The notes below the pieces were generated by a model. That model saw nothing but the letters and a program-made list of their open reading frames with translations. It did no database searches and was not told the origin of the DNA. Below are positions 54,661 through 64,000 of a DNA stretch of 64,000 nucleotides, one piece after another. The first letter of the stretch is position 1. Each line of letters opens with the position of its first letter. The DNA lies in NCBI GenBank assembly GCA_023213235.1, contig CP096137.1:2404908-2468907 (forward strand), in the 5' to 3' direction. The translations under genes and the position numbers were made by a program. Origin of the DNA: Elusimicrobiota bacterium (GTDB lineage Bacteria; Elusimicrobiota; Elusimicrobia; UBA1565; UBA9628).

Positions 54661-57460
54661 GCCGCACGAACCCGCTTCGCGACCTGCACCGCTTCGGAGT
54701 CTCCGTCTGGTACGATTACGTCTCGAAGTCGCTGATCTCCTCCGGCGAGCTCAAGCGGCTCATCGACGAGGACGGCGTGCGCGGCGTGACCTCGAACCCG
54801 ACGATCTTCGAGAAGGCGATCGGCGGCTCCTCCGACTACGACGAGACGATCCGGCGCGAGGCCAAGCCCGGAATGGCTCCGATGGATCTGTTCGAGAAGC
54901 TGGCGGTTTCGGACATTCAGGCCGCCTGCGACGCGTTCCGCTCGCTGTACGAGGAGACCAAGGCCGGCGACGGCTTCGTCTCGCTCGAGGTCGCGCCGTC
55001 GCTGGCGCGCGACGCGGCGGGGACGCTCAAGGACGGCCTGCGGCTGTGGGCCGCGGTGAACCGCCCGAACCTGATGATCAAGGTTCCCGGGACGGTCGAG
55101 GGCCTCAAAGCCTTCGAGGACCTGACGGCCGAGGGCGTGTCCGTCAACGTCACGCTCCTGTTCTCGCTCGAGCGCTACGCCGCCGTCGCGGAGGCCTACC
55201 TCAAAGGCCTGGAGCGCCGCGCCGCCGCGGGCAAGGACCTCTCGAAGGTCGCCTCGGTCGCGAGCTTCTTCGTCTCCCGCGTGGACAGCTCCATCGACGC
55301 CATTCTCGAGAAGCGCCCGGAGCCCGAGGCCAAGGCGCTTATGGGCAAGGCCGCGATCGCCAACGCGAAGCTCGCCTATCAGCACGGCAAGAAGGTGTTC
55401 TCTTCGTCGCGCTTCGCGGCGTTGAAGTCGAAGGGCGCGCTGGCGCAGCGCCTGCTCTGGGCCTCGACCGGGACGAAGAACCCGGCCTACCGCGACACTC
55501 TTTACGTCGAGGAACTCATCGGCGCCGACACCGTCAACACGATGCCGCCCGCGACCGTCGACGCGCACCGCGACCACGGCGCCAACCGTCTGAGCATCGA
55601 GGAAGGCCTGGCCGAGGCGCGGGCGCAGTGGGACGCGCTGCCCGGCTTCGGCGTCGACCGCGAGGCGGTCCTCGCGAAGCTCGAGGAGGATGGCTTGGCC
55701 TCCTTCTCGAAGTCGTTCGAGACCTTGATGGGCAAGCTGACGGCCAAGCGCGCGCTGCTCGAGGCCGAGTTCGCGGCCGTCGACGCGGGCCTCGGCGAGC
55801 TCGAGGCCGCGCGGTTCTCCGAGCGCCTGTGGGCCAAGGACGCCTCGCTGTGGAAGGACGAGAAGGACCACCAGAAGCTGATCAAGAACTCCCTGGGCTG
55901 GCTCGACGCGCCCGTCGCGTCGGGCGCCGCCCTGAGCCCCGTCCGCGCGCTCGCCGACGCGGCCGCGGCGGAGGGATATCGGACCGCGGTCGTGCTCGGA
56001 ATGGGCGGCTCGAGCCTCTGCGTCGAGGTTCTGCGCGCCGCGTTCGGCACCGCGCCCGGGCGCCTCGAGCTCGTCACGCTCGACTCGACCCATCCGGAGG
56101 CCGTGGCCGCGCTCGAGAAGCGCCTCGACCTCGACAAGACGCTCTTCATTCTCGCGTCGAAGTCCGGCTCGACCGTCGAGCCCAACTCGTTCTTCGACTA
56201 TTTCTGGGCCGCCTGCTCGAAGAAGGGCAAGCCCGGGCGCCAGTTCGTCGCGATCACCGACCCGGGCACCTCGCTCGAGAAGCTCTCGCGCGAGCTCGGC
56301 TTCCGCAAGACCTTCCTGAATCCGCCGGACGTCGGCGGCCGTTTCTCCGCCTTGACCTTGTTCGGCCTGGTTCCGGCGGCCCTCGCGGGAATCGACTGCG
56401 CCGAGCTGCTGTCGCGCGCGCGGAAGGCGGCGGACTCGTTCTCGCCGCGCGTGCCCGCCCGGGACAACGCCGCGCTGCGCCTCGGGGCGTTCATCGGCCG
56501 CCACGCGCGCGACGGGCGCGACAAGCTGACCTTGATCCTGCCGCCCTCGCTCGAGACGTTCGGCCTCTGGGCCGAGCAGCTCGTGGCCGAGTCGACCGGC
56601 AAGGAAGGCCGCGGCGTCCTGCCCGTGACGGGCGAGGCGCTGTCGGCCCCGTCCGCCTACGGCCGCGACCGCGCGTTCGTGCGCGTCGCTCTCAAGGGCC
56701 GCGCGGAGCCGGCCGTCGACGCGGCGCTCGCCGCGCTCGAGCAGGCGGGCCACCCCGTCCTGCGGCTCGAGATCGCGGACGCGCTCGACCTCGGCGCTCA
56801 GTTCCTGCTCTGGGAGGTCGCGACCGCGGCCGCCGGCTTCCTGCTCAAGGTCAACCCGTTCGATCAGCCCGACGTCCAGACCGCCAAGGACAAGGCCAAG
56901 GAGCTGCTGCAGGGCTCGCGCGACGCGGCGCCCGAGAAGGCGAGCCTGCGCGCCGGGGGCCTCGCGGCTTTCGCCGACGCGGGCCTCGTCTCCGCGCTGA
57001 AGGCCGACGCGGGACAGGACCGGCCGCTGCGCGAAGTCCTCGCCGCCCATCTCGGACGGGTCAAGCCCAGCGACTACGTCGCGATTCTCTCGTTCCTCGC
57101 GGAGACCGATGAATCGCGTCTCCAGCTCGAAGAGATCCGCCGGCTCGCGCGCTCGCGGGGACGGCCCCCGTGACCGTGTCGTGGGGCCCGCGCTACCTGC
57201 ACTCGAGCGGCCAGCTTCATAAAGGAGGGCCCGCCAAGGGCGTGTTCCTCGTGCTCGGCGACGAGCCGAAGGCGAAGCTCCCCGTCCCGGGCAAGCCGTT
57301 CACGTTCGCCGAGCTGTGCCGCGCCCAGGCGCGCGGCGACGCCGCGGCGATGCTGGCGGCCGGGCGGCGCGTCCTGCGCCTCGACCTCGGGGCGAGCGCG
57401 GCCGAGGGGCTGCGCGCCCTGGCCAACGCCCTGGCCGATACCACGGCCGCCGCGCGATGA
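54657..57460 (+). CDS. tal-pgi: Bifunctional transaldolase/glucose-6-phosphate isomerase, one frameshift
   Basis: A fusion of about 935 residues. The N-terminal transaldolase (residues 1-370) has GVRGVTSNPTIFEKAIGGS, the Schiff-base Lys in NLMIKVPGTVEG, and FFVSRVDSSID. The isomerase (about 390-935) has VVLGMGGSSLCVEVLRA, ASKSGSTVEPNSFFDYFW, ITDPGTSLEKLSREL and, near the end, WGPRYLHSSGQLHKGGP with a catalytic Lys. As written a stop separates the last 96 residues. Adding one G in the GGGG near 57160 gives SRGTAPVTVSWGPRYLH and fuses them. Tal-Pgi fusions are known in several bacteria. It is flanked by rpiB and kdsC with ATGA overlaps on both sides. Confidence 0.92.
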
Positions 57461-58006
57461 CGAAGAAACTCTCCGGCAAGGCTCTCTCGGCCAGGACGGC
57501 GAAGGCGCGGCTCGTGCTGACCGACATCGACGGCGTGCTGACGGCCGGGACGATCTACCACTTCGTCGACACGGAGGGGAGCTCGTCGAGTTCAAGGGCA
57601 TCCACGCCCAGGACTCGATCGCGATGGCGTGGCTGACGGAGTCCGGGCTCGTGACGGGCGTCATCAGCGGGCGCGTCTCCAAAGGAACCGACGCGCGCCT
57701 GCGCCTGCTGAAGGTGAAGCACATCTACCAGCACCGCCTCGACAAGGCGGACGTGCTCGCCGAAATCATCGCCGCGGAGGGCGTCTCGAAGGACGACGTC
57801 GTCTACGTCGGCGACGACATCCCCGACCTCGCGGTGATGTCCCGCGTCGGCCTGGCGGTCGCGCCGGCCAACGCGCGCCCGGAGGTGAAGGCGGCCGCGC
57901 ACTACGTCACGAAAGCGACGGGGGAGACGGCGCGTTCCGCGAGCTCGTCGAGATCATCCTGCGCAGCCAGGGAAAGTGGGACGCGATCCTCGCCAAATAC
58001 CGTTAA
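57457..58006 (+). CDS. kdsC: 3-deoxy-D-manno-octulosonate 8-phosphate phosphatase (KdsC), two frameshifts
   Basis: A HAD-type phosphatase that releases Kdo from Kdo-8-phosphate for lipopolysaccharide synthesis, about 183 residues after repair. It has the KdsC signature LVLTDIDGVLTAG (nucleophile Asp), GIHAQDSIAMAWLTESG, VTGVISGRVSKGTDAR, the Lys-containing LDKADVLAEII and VYVGDDIPDLAVMSRVG with the metal Asp residues. Frames break near 57576 (GGGG, repaired DTEGELVEFKG) and 57923 (GGGG, repaired GGDGAFRELVEII), each by one G. It overlaps tal-pgi by ATGA. Its presence indicates an outer membrane with Kdo-containing lipid. Confidence 0.88.
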
Positions 58007-58013
58007 TTAACGC

Positions 58014-58019
58014 TAGAAT
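58014..58019 (+). promoter_or_regulatory. -10 element (TAGAAT) before the CBM48-like protein gene
   Basis: GC-TAGAAT ends 12 bases before the ATG at 58032. An AGGA in the short gap could act as a weak ribosome site, so this one need not be leaderless. Confidence 0.45.
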
Positions 58020-58031
58020 CGGACCCAGGAC

Positions 58032-58792
58032 ATGATCGATCTCTTCGGCCTCGGCAAGAACCAGGAACCCCAGGAACCCGCGTCCGACGCGGGGCTCCCG
58101 GCGCCGGTCGAGACGCCCGTCCCCGAGGATCCCGCGCCCGCCGCGCCTCGCGGCTCTCACAAGCTTTGGGCGTTCCTGCTGGTGCTCGACTCCGTGTTCG
58201 TCATCGTCTTCGCGGGCGCCGTCGCCGCGAAGGTCTACCAGCACTGGAAGTCACCCGCCGTCGCGCTGACGCCGAAGCCGCGGGCGCCGAAGGCCGTTCC
58301 GGCGCCGGCCCCCGCGCCGGCCCCGGTCGCCTCCTCGGCCCCCGTCGTCCCGGAGCCGGCGAAGACGCCCGAGCCGCCGAAGGCGCCGGAGCCCGCCGCG
58401 AAGGACGCGCCGCGCCCGCCGAAGCCGTCGATGCTCTCCGACGCGCCGAAGCACCGCGAGACGCCGAAGCTCGCCGATGCGGGGGCAAGGCCACGCCCGC
58501 CCCCAAACCGGCCTCCGCTCCGGCGCTCGTTTCCGCCGACGGAAAGGTCAAGGCGATGAAGACCGAGTTCAAGCTCCACGCGCCGAAGGCCAAGAGCGTC
58601 GAGCTCGTGGGCGCCTTCATCGTGCGCGGAGGCCGAAAGGAAATGACGCGCCAGGACGACGGCACCTGGACCGTGACGCTGTATCTCAACCCCGGCACCT
58701 TCCGCTACTTCTTCTCGGTGGACAAGAAGAAGCAGCTCGACCCCGAGAACCCCCACTCGGAGAAGGGCGCCTCCCTGCTGAGCCTCCCTTAA
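58032..58792 (+). CDS. Membrane-anchored protein with C-terminal CBM48/AMPK-type domain, one frameshift
   Basis: About 253 residues. A short soluble N-terminus is followed by one transmembrane segment near residues 42-68 (LWAFLLVLDSVFVIVFAGAV), then a long Ala/Pro/Lys-rich linker, then a C-terminal about 80-residue beta domain: TEFKLHAPKAKSVELVGAF, MTRQDDGTWTVTLYLNPGTFRYFFSV. This matches the early-set glycogen-binding fold (CBM48/AMPK-beta), including the W near WTVTLYL and the final D/N-P turn. The frame breaks near 58486 in GGGGG, and one G gives ADAGGKATPAPKP. The linker topology suggests the domain is periplasmic. Function is unknown. Confidence 0.72.
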
Positions 58793-58813
58793 TAAGGGAG
58801 CCCGCCTCCGGAA

Positions 58814-58827
58814 GTGACTTGTGTCAC
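58814..58827. promoter_or_regulatory. CRP/FNR-type binding site candidate
   Basis: GTGA-N6-TCAC (GTGACTTGTGTCAC) is a perfect 4+4 half-site pair, flanked by A on both sides. It is centred about 63 bases before the predicted start of the promoter at 58849-58877, a typical activator position. No Crp-family gene is in the window. Confidence 0.5.
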
Positions 58828-58848
58828 AACCGGGGCTGTCCTTCTGTC

Positions 58849-58877
58849 TTGATTTTGTAACAGGGCATCGTTACACT
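58849..58877 (+). promoter_or_regulatory. Sigma-70-type promoter of the Kelch/FN3 gene
   Basis: TTGATT (58849-58854) and TACACT (58872-58877) are 17 bases apart, the ideal spacing. The ATG at 58923 is about 45 bases downstream of the -10 box, so this gene has a real 5' leader, unlike most here. Confidence 0.7.
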
Positions 58878-58922
58878 GATCGAGACCCGAGCCACAGCCG
58901 CGCGCGGCCCGGGGACAACTTG

Positions 58923-61900
58923 ATGACTGTCCGCACGATGAGACGCCTGTCTTCCTCCCTGGGCGCGGCCATGCTTTTGGCCGCGCTGTCGTCCGTCTCC
59001 TCCGCGCAGACGCGCCGCGTCGCGCACACCGCGACCTTGCTCGCGACGGGCGACGTCCTGATCGCGGGCGGCGTGGACCAGACCGGCGCCGTGCTCGCGA
59101 CCTCGGAGCTCGTGGCGACCTCGCGCGGACCGCAGGTCGTGTCCGTGGGCGGCATGGGCGTCGCGCGCGCCTCGCATACCGCGACCATGATGGTGAGCGG
59201 CTGCGTGCTGGTCGCCGGCGGGAACACCGGCCCTGAGGCGGGCCCCGCCGTCGCGACCAACGACGTCCGCGTGTACAACCCGGCCACGAGCGCCTGGAGC
59301 GCCCCGGGGAACATGACGACGGCGCGCTTCAACCACACCGCGACCCTGCTCAACAGCGGCGTCGTGCTCGTCTGCGGCGGCCAGGACGCCGCCGGCAACG
59401 CCCTGACCAGCTGCGAGCGCTACACCCCGACCGCCGGCTCCTGCACCGCGGGCACGTGGGGGCGGCGGCCAGCCTGCTGCAGGCGCGCTACAACCACACG
59501 GCCGTCTTGCTCAAAGACGGGCGCGTCTGGTTCGCCGGCGGCCGCAACCCCGCGATCGTCGCGACGGGGGATACCTGACCACGACCGAGCGCTACGACCC
59601 GGTCGGCAACGTCTTCCAGTCCGCCGCCCCCATGATCGAGGCCCGCTCCAACCACACGGCGACCCTGATGGGCGACGGCAAGGGCCTCATCGTGGGCGGC
59701 TTCAACCAGCGCGACGTGCTCGCCAACAAGGGCATCACGAACAGCACCGAGATCTACGATCCGATCGGCAACAGCGTCACGCCCGCCGCCTCGCTGCTGG
59801 CGCGCCGCCAGTCTCACGGCACGACGCTGTCGGCCGACGGCACGGTGACGGTCTTCGGCGGCCTCGGCAACATCACGACGACCTTCGTCGACGTCAGCGC
59901 CGAGGTCCGCGCCGGCGGCACGGTCAGCTTCGGCGCTCCGATCGCGATCCCGACCGCCACGATCACCGGCGTCGCGGCCGAGATCGCGCTCGACTTCATC
60001 CTCAGCAAGAGCGTCGTGGGCGTGATCCAGGACGGCGAGATCCTCATGTCCTCGGCCGCGATCGTCCGCCCCTGGGGCATCATCCGCTTCCGGCCCGGCA
60101 ACGAAGGCGGCATCGGCACGCGCATCAACCTGGCCGGCCAGATCGTCGGCTGCCGCGACACCTTCCCGCCGATCGTCGGCAACTGCGGCAACGTGCAGAC
60201 CGCCATCGGCACCGGCGCGACCCTGCTCGACTCCAACCCCGGCGGGCAGGCGACCTTCTACCCGCGCGCCGCGGTCACCAACACCAACACGGCGACCGTC
60301 AGCGGCGGCAGCATCCAGTTCGCTCCGTCGCCCCTCAACGACACGAACCTGACCGCGACCCTGAACCCGGCCGGCTCGAACTTCACGACGACGATCCGCA
60401 TCCCGGTCGACAACGACTTCATCGGCCATACGATCAGCGGCATCTTCAACTTGACCGACGGAACGCTCGTCCAATCCGCAGGCTCCGACACGGCGTTCAC
60501 GGTCACGATCACGTCCGCCGCCGGCACCGTCCCCGCGACCGTCGTCGCCGCCGACGCGTCCGGCAACGGCATCGCGACGTTTCCGATCACGTTCACCGCC
60601 GTCGAGGGCACGGTCGCCTACGACACCGAGACGGTCTCCTACGCGTCGCCTCAGGCGTTGCCGGTGCCCGGCGGCCCGATGAGCGCCGCCGTCACCGGGA
60701 CGCTGCGCTACACGGTCACCGGCGCCAACGTGGGCGGCGGCGACTTCACCGTCGACATCGCGACGGTCATCATCCGGCGCATGGTGCTGGCCGACTACGA
60801 GAAGTTCAACCCGAAGACGAACTCGTGGGACCAGGCCCCGATGGAGGGCATCGTCTTCCAGAACCAGCGCTACGGGCACACGTCGACGCTGATGCCCAAC
60901 AACGACGTCCTCTATTACGGCGGCCGCGCCTGCACCGCCGGGACCTGCGCCAACCGTCCGGCGACCCCGACCGTCGGCCTCTTCCTGCTGTCCTCCGAGC
61001 GGAACTGGGGATTCCCGCGACCGCGGTCGGCGAGCGCCGCGCCCTGCACACGGCCACGTTGCTCCCCGACGGGACGATCCTGGCCGCCGGCGGCACGAAC
61101 GGCCCCAGCATCCTGCGCAGCGCCGACACCTTCGATCCCGTCACCGAGACCTTCACGCCGGTCGCCAACCCGATGCGCCACGTGCGCGACCTGCACAGCG
61201 CGACCCTGCTGCCCAACGGCCGCGTCCTGATCGCCGGCGGCTTCACGACCAACGCGATCAGCACGGGCTCGACGAACACCGCCGAGATCTACTATCCGGA
61301 CACCCGCGTCTTCATCGAGACGACGCCGATGATCAGCTCGCGCAGCAACCACACGGCGATCATGCTGCCCGACGGCCGCGTTTTCGTCGCCGGCGGCTTC
61401 GGAACCAACAGCCTCCTGCAGAACGACGTCGCCTCCGACACCGCCGAGATCTACGTCTCGACCAACGGGCGCTGGATGGCCGCCGCGAACATGCCCGCGG
61501 GCTGCGAGCGCGCCGTTCACGCGACGGTGCAGCTCAAGGACGGCCGCATCGCGATGTTCGGCGGGATCAACGCCAGCGGCGTGCTCGACACGACCGCGGT
61601 CTACACGCCCGTGACGAACACGTGGAGCTGCGCCTCCGTCGCCGCCATGCCCACGCCGCTGCGCTCCCACTCCGCCACTTTGCTCTTCGACGGCCGCGTG
61701 CTGATCGCCGGCGGCAACGACGGCCTCGGCGAGGCGAACAAAGCCTTCATCTACGACCCGCGCTCGAACACGTGGGCCGCGACGGACCCCCTGCCGCTGC
61801 TCCAGCCGCGCTTCAGCCACACCGCGACCCTGCTGCCCAACGGCAACGTGATGATCACCGGCGGCTCGCAGAAATTCGGCGACGTGCCCGAGTCCGTCGA

Positions 61901-64000
61901 AGTCTTCCACGTCAACGCCAGCTCGTGGGTCACCTTCACCGGCGTCGACGGCGGCTTCATCGCCGGCGCGCGCGCCTTCCATACGATGACGCTCGCGCTC
62001 AACAACAAGCTCTACGCCATCGGCGGCAGCGACGGCCTCGTCGGCGGCGTCGGCGTGTCTTTGTACACGAACGTCGAGCGGGGGACTTCACCGCCTCGCC
62101 CGACGCCTTCTCGAAGGACGCTCCTCCGAGCTTCCGCCAGTCCTCGATCACCGCCACCAGCGCGACGCCGTTCCTTCCCGGGACCAACCTGACGGTCACG
62201 GGCACGCAGTTCCGCGGCGGCACCGAGGCCAACGGAGGCGGCGCCGCGCAGAACTCGGCCTTCAGCTTCCCGCACATGGTCCTGCAGCAGATCGACGGCT
62301 CCGGCGGCGGCGCGTCGCAGTCGAACGGCGGCTTCATCGTCGACCTCACGACCGAGATCTACCAGGTCGCCGGCAACCTCGGCACTCTCGACACGTCGCT
62401 GACCGTCGCGCTGCCGCCGACGTCCTCGTCGATGCCGTTCGGCTGGTACGCGCTGCGCATGGGCGCCAACGACCTCTACTCCAACGGCAAGCTGGTCCAG
62501 GCCGGCCCCGCCAAGCCCGCCACGGCGCCCCTCAACCTCGTCGGCTCCGCCTTCAGCACGACGCAGATGGACTGGAGCTGGTCCTCGATCGGCGGCGTGG
62601 ACGGCTACAACGTCTACAACGCGACGACGGGCGTCTGGATCTCGTCGGTGCCGGCCCTCGCCATTCCCACGTACCGCCAGGCGAACCTCGCCCCCAGCGC
62701 GACCGTCTCGGTGATCGTCGCGGGCTTCACCCTCTCGGGCGACGGCCCCGCGACCAACTCCGCGACGACCTACACCTTGCCGGCCGTCCCGACGGCCGTC
62801 ACGATCTCGAACGTCACGTTCGAGGACCTGCTGCTGTCCTGGAACGCCAGCGGCAACACGTCGCCCGCCACGGTGTACGAGGTCACGCAGTCGAGCGACA
62901 ACTTCGTCACCGACACCTCGACGCCCGTGCCCCAGATCTTCAACCTGTCCGACAACTTCGTCACGATCGAGAACCTCTCGGCGAACACCACGTATTACTT
63001 CCGGATCCGCGCCTTCAACAACGTCGGCATTCCGTCGGGCTACAGCGTCTCGGTCACGACCCGCACCCGCGCGCCCGTCACGCAGCCGGTCGCCGCGGGC
63101 CGCACGACGACCTCGATCGACTGGACGTGGTCCGACCCGGGCGGCGTGACGAACTACCGCGTCTACAACGCCACGAACAACGTCCTGCTCGCCACGCCGG
63201 CGCTGAACTCCTTCACCGAGGTCGGCCTGGGCACCAACACCGAGCACTCGATCCGCGTCTCGGCGGTCACGAGCGCCGGCGAGGGCCCGCTGTCGCCGCC
63301 CGCCTCCGCGTACACGCTGGCCGCCACGCCGGGAACGTTCAACCCTCCCATCAGCGGCCTGACGACGGGAAGCTTCCTCGTCAACTGGTCCAACATCGGC
63401 CCCAACCCCTTCGCGACCGGGCACAACATCGTGCTCACGGCGTTCAACAACGACGGTTCGATGATCTCGCAGACGACCGCCGCCGCCGGCCACGGCGTCT
63501 ACAGCATCGGCTTCGGCGGCCTGACGCCGTCCTCGCTGTACGGGTACTCGATCGTCGCGATGAACGCCGACGATGTGCCGCTGCCCTCCGACTCGCCGCC
63601 CGTCGTCGTCGGCACGACCTGGACCTTGCCCAGCGCGCCCAACCCGCTGAGCGTGCTCGGCACGTCGCCGACGTCGATCTCGGTCACGTGGGCCACGAAC
63701 AACAACGGTTCGTCGGCGACGTATCAGGTCACCTACTCCTCGAACAACTTCCTGATCAACATCGCCACGGCGGTGTCTTTCGCCGACAGGTTCGGGGGAA
63801 CACGGCCATCATTACCGGCCTCGTCACCTCGTCGACCTACTCGGTGCGCGTGATCGCGAGCAATCCGTTCGGCCAGCTCTCCCAGTTCTCCAACACCGTC
63901 ACCACGCAGACGTTCAACGGCGGCGCGCCTCCCGGCTCCCTGGCGGGCGACATCCTGCGCGACTCGAACTCCGAACTGTCGGGCTCGATCGGCAACGGCC
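58923..64000 (+). CDS. Giant exported Kelch beta-propeller/fibronectin-III protein, five frameshifts, runs off window
   Basis: More than 1690 residues. A signal peptide (RRLSSSLGAAMLLAALSSVSSA) is followed by about six Kelch repeats of the form HTATLL..G.VLIAGG (to about 59880). Then comes a beta-sandwich-like stretch of about 300 residues without Kelch motifs (about 59880-60780), and then about eight more Kelch repeats (60790-62070, for example FDPVTETF, HSATLLPNGRVLIAGGF). From about 62500 fibronectin-III modules follow with the DWSWS/DWTWS pattern. Frames break near 59460, 59573, 61013, 62085 and 63798, all in + strand G runs, and one G restores each. The role is probably adhesion or another extracellular function. 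The C-terminus lies outside the window. Confidence 0.8.

Noticed and set aside
32800-62085. Programmed ribosomal frameshifting or phase variation as the cause of the many broken frames
   Set aside because: Breaks occur in essential genes, no slippery heptamer or downstream structure is consistent, and the runs are always G on the given strand even for minus-strand genes.

Overview
The window comes from a G+C-rich, diderm (Gram-negative-type) bacterium. Supporting signs are outer-membrane PorV-like barrels, a KdsC phosphatase (Kdo/LPS synthesis), lipoproteins, and very large exported LamG, fibronectin-III and Kelch proteins. Gene content and style (OPT transporter, Tal-Pgi fusion, PorV-like proteins, Kelch/FN3 surface proteins) would fit a high-GC Elusimicrobiota-type genome, but the sequence alone does not prove that placement. 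No CRISPR array, insertion sequence, prophage integrase or rRNA was seen. There is one tRNA.

Layout. 1-3.5 kb (minus strand): fmt (partial), def, an APC-type permease and a PTS EIIA-like protein, tightly coupled. 3.5-9.7 kb (plus): two GT39-like membrane glycosyltransferases, hemD, an inositol-monophosphatase-type enzyme and a thiolase, mostly with ATGA overlaps. 9.7-11.6 kb (minus): a PorV-like barrel and an Ala/Pro-rich anchored protein. 11.6-16.2 kb (plus): phosphopantetheinyl transferase, acyl-CoA carboxylase carboxyltransferase, an OmpR-type regulator and prfC. 16.3-18.3 kb (minus): a DUF192 protein and a large exported hydrolase-like protein. 18.4-25.2 kb (plus): a secreted HEVAH protein, a stand-alone Lrp/RAM domain coupled to peptide ABC ATPases D and F, an OPT peptide transporter and an outer-membrane barrel. 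25.4-30.1 kb: an A+T-richer island with a membrane glycosyltransferase-TPR protein and tandem exported fibre-like paralogues. 30.9-38 kb: three peptide-binding proteins plus permeases B and C. 38-41 kb: an acyl-CoA synthetase and a CCA-type nucleotidyltransferase. 41-46 kb: a LamG/FN3 surface protein with a FlgD-like C-terminus, coupled to a second PorV-like barrel. 46-50.4 kb: aquaporin, pepA, folE, a lipoprotein, and on the opposite strand a CDGSH protein and a PuuD-like membrane protein. 50.4-58.8 kb: tRNA-Gly, a SpoIID-TPR protein, a lipoprotein, a BadF-type kinase, rpiB, tal-pgi, kdsC and a CBM48-like protein. 58.9-64 kb: a giant Kelch/FN3 protein that runs off the end.

How the genes work together. 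Peptide scavenging is a theme: OPT, DppDF, three binding proteins, DppBC and aminopeptidase A. A second theme is cell-surface display: PorV-like barrels, cargo with a FlgD-like C-terminal domain, and the island's fibre-like paralogues.

Two window-wide properties matter to any reader. First, about 40 reading frames are broken by what looks like loss of one G (twice two Gs) from a run of Gs on the + strand, for genes on both strands. I treat these genes as real and give whole-gene coordinates. Second, at least eleven genes have a TAnnnT hexamer ending 6-8 bases before the start codon, which predicts leaderless mRNAs.
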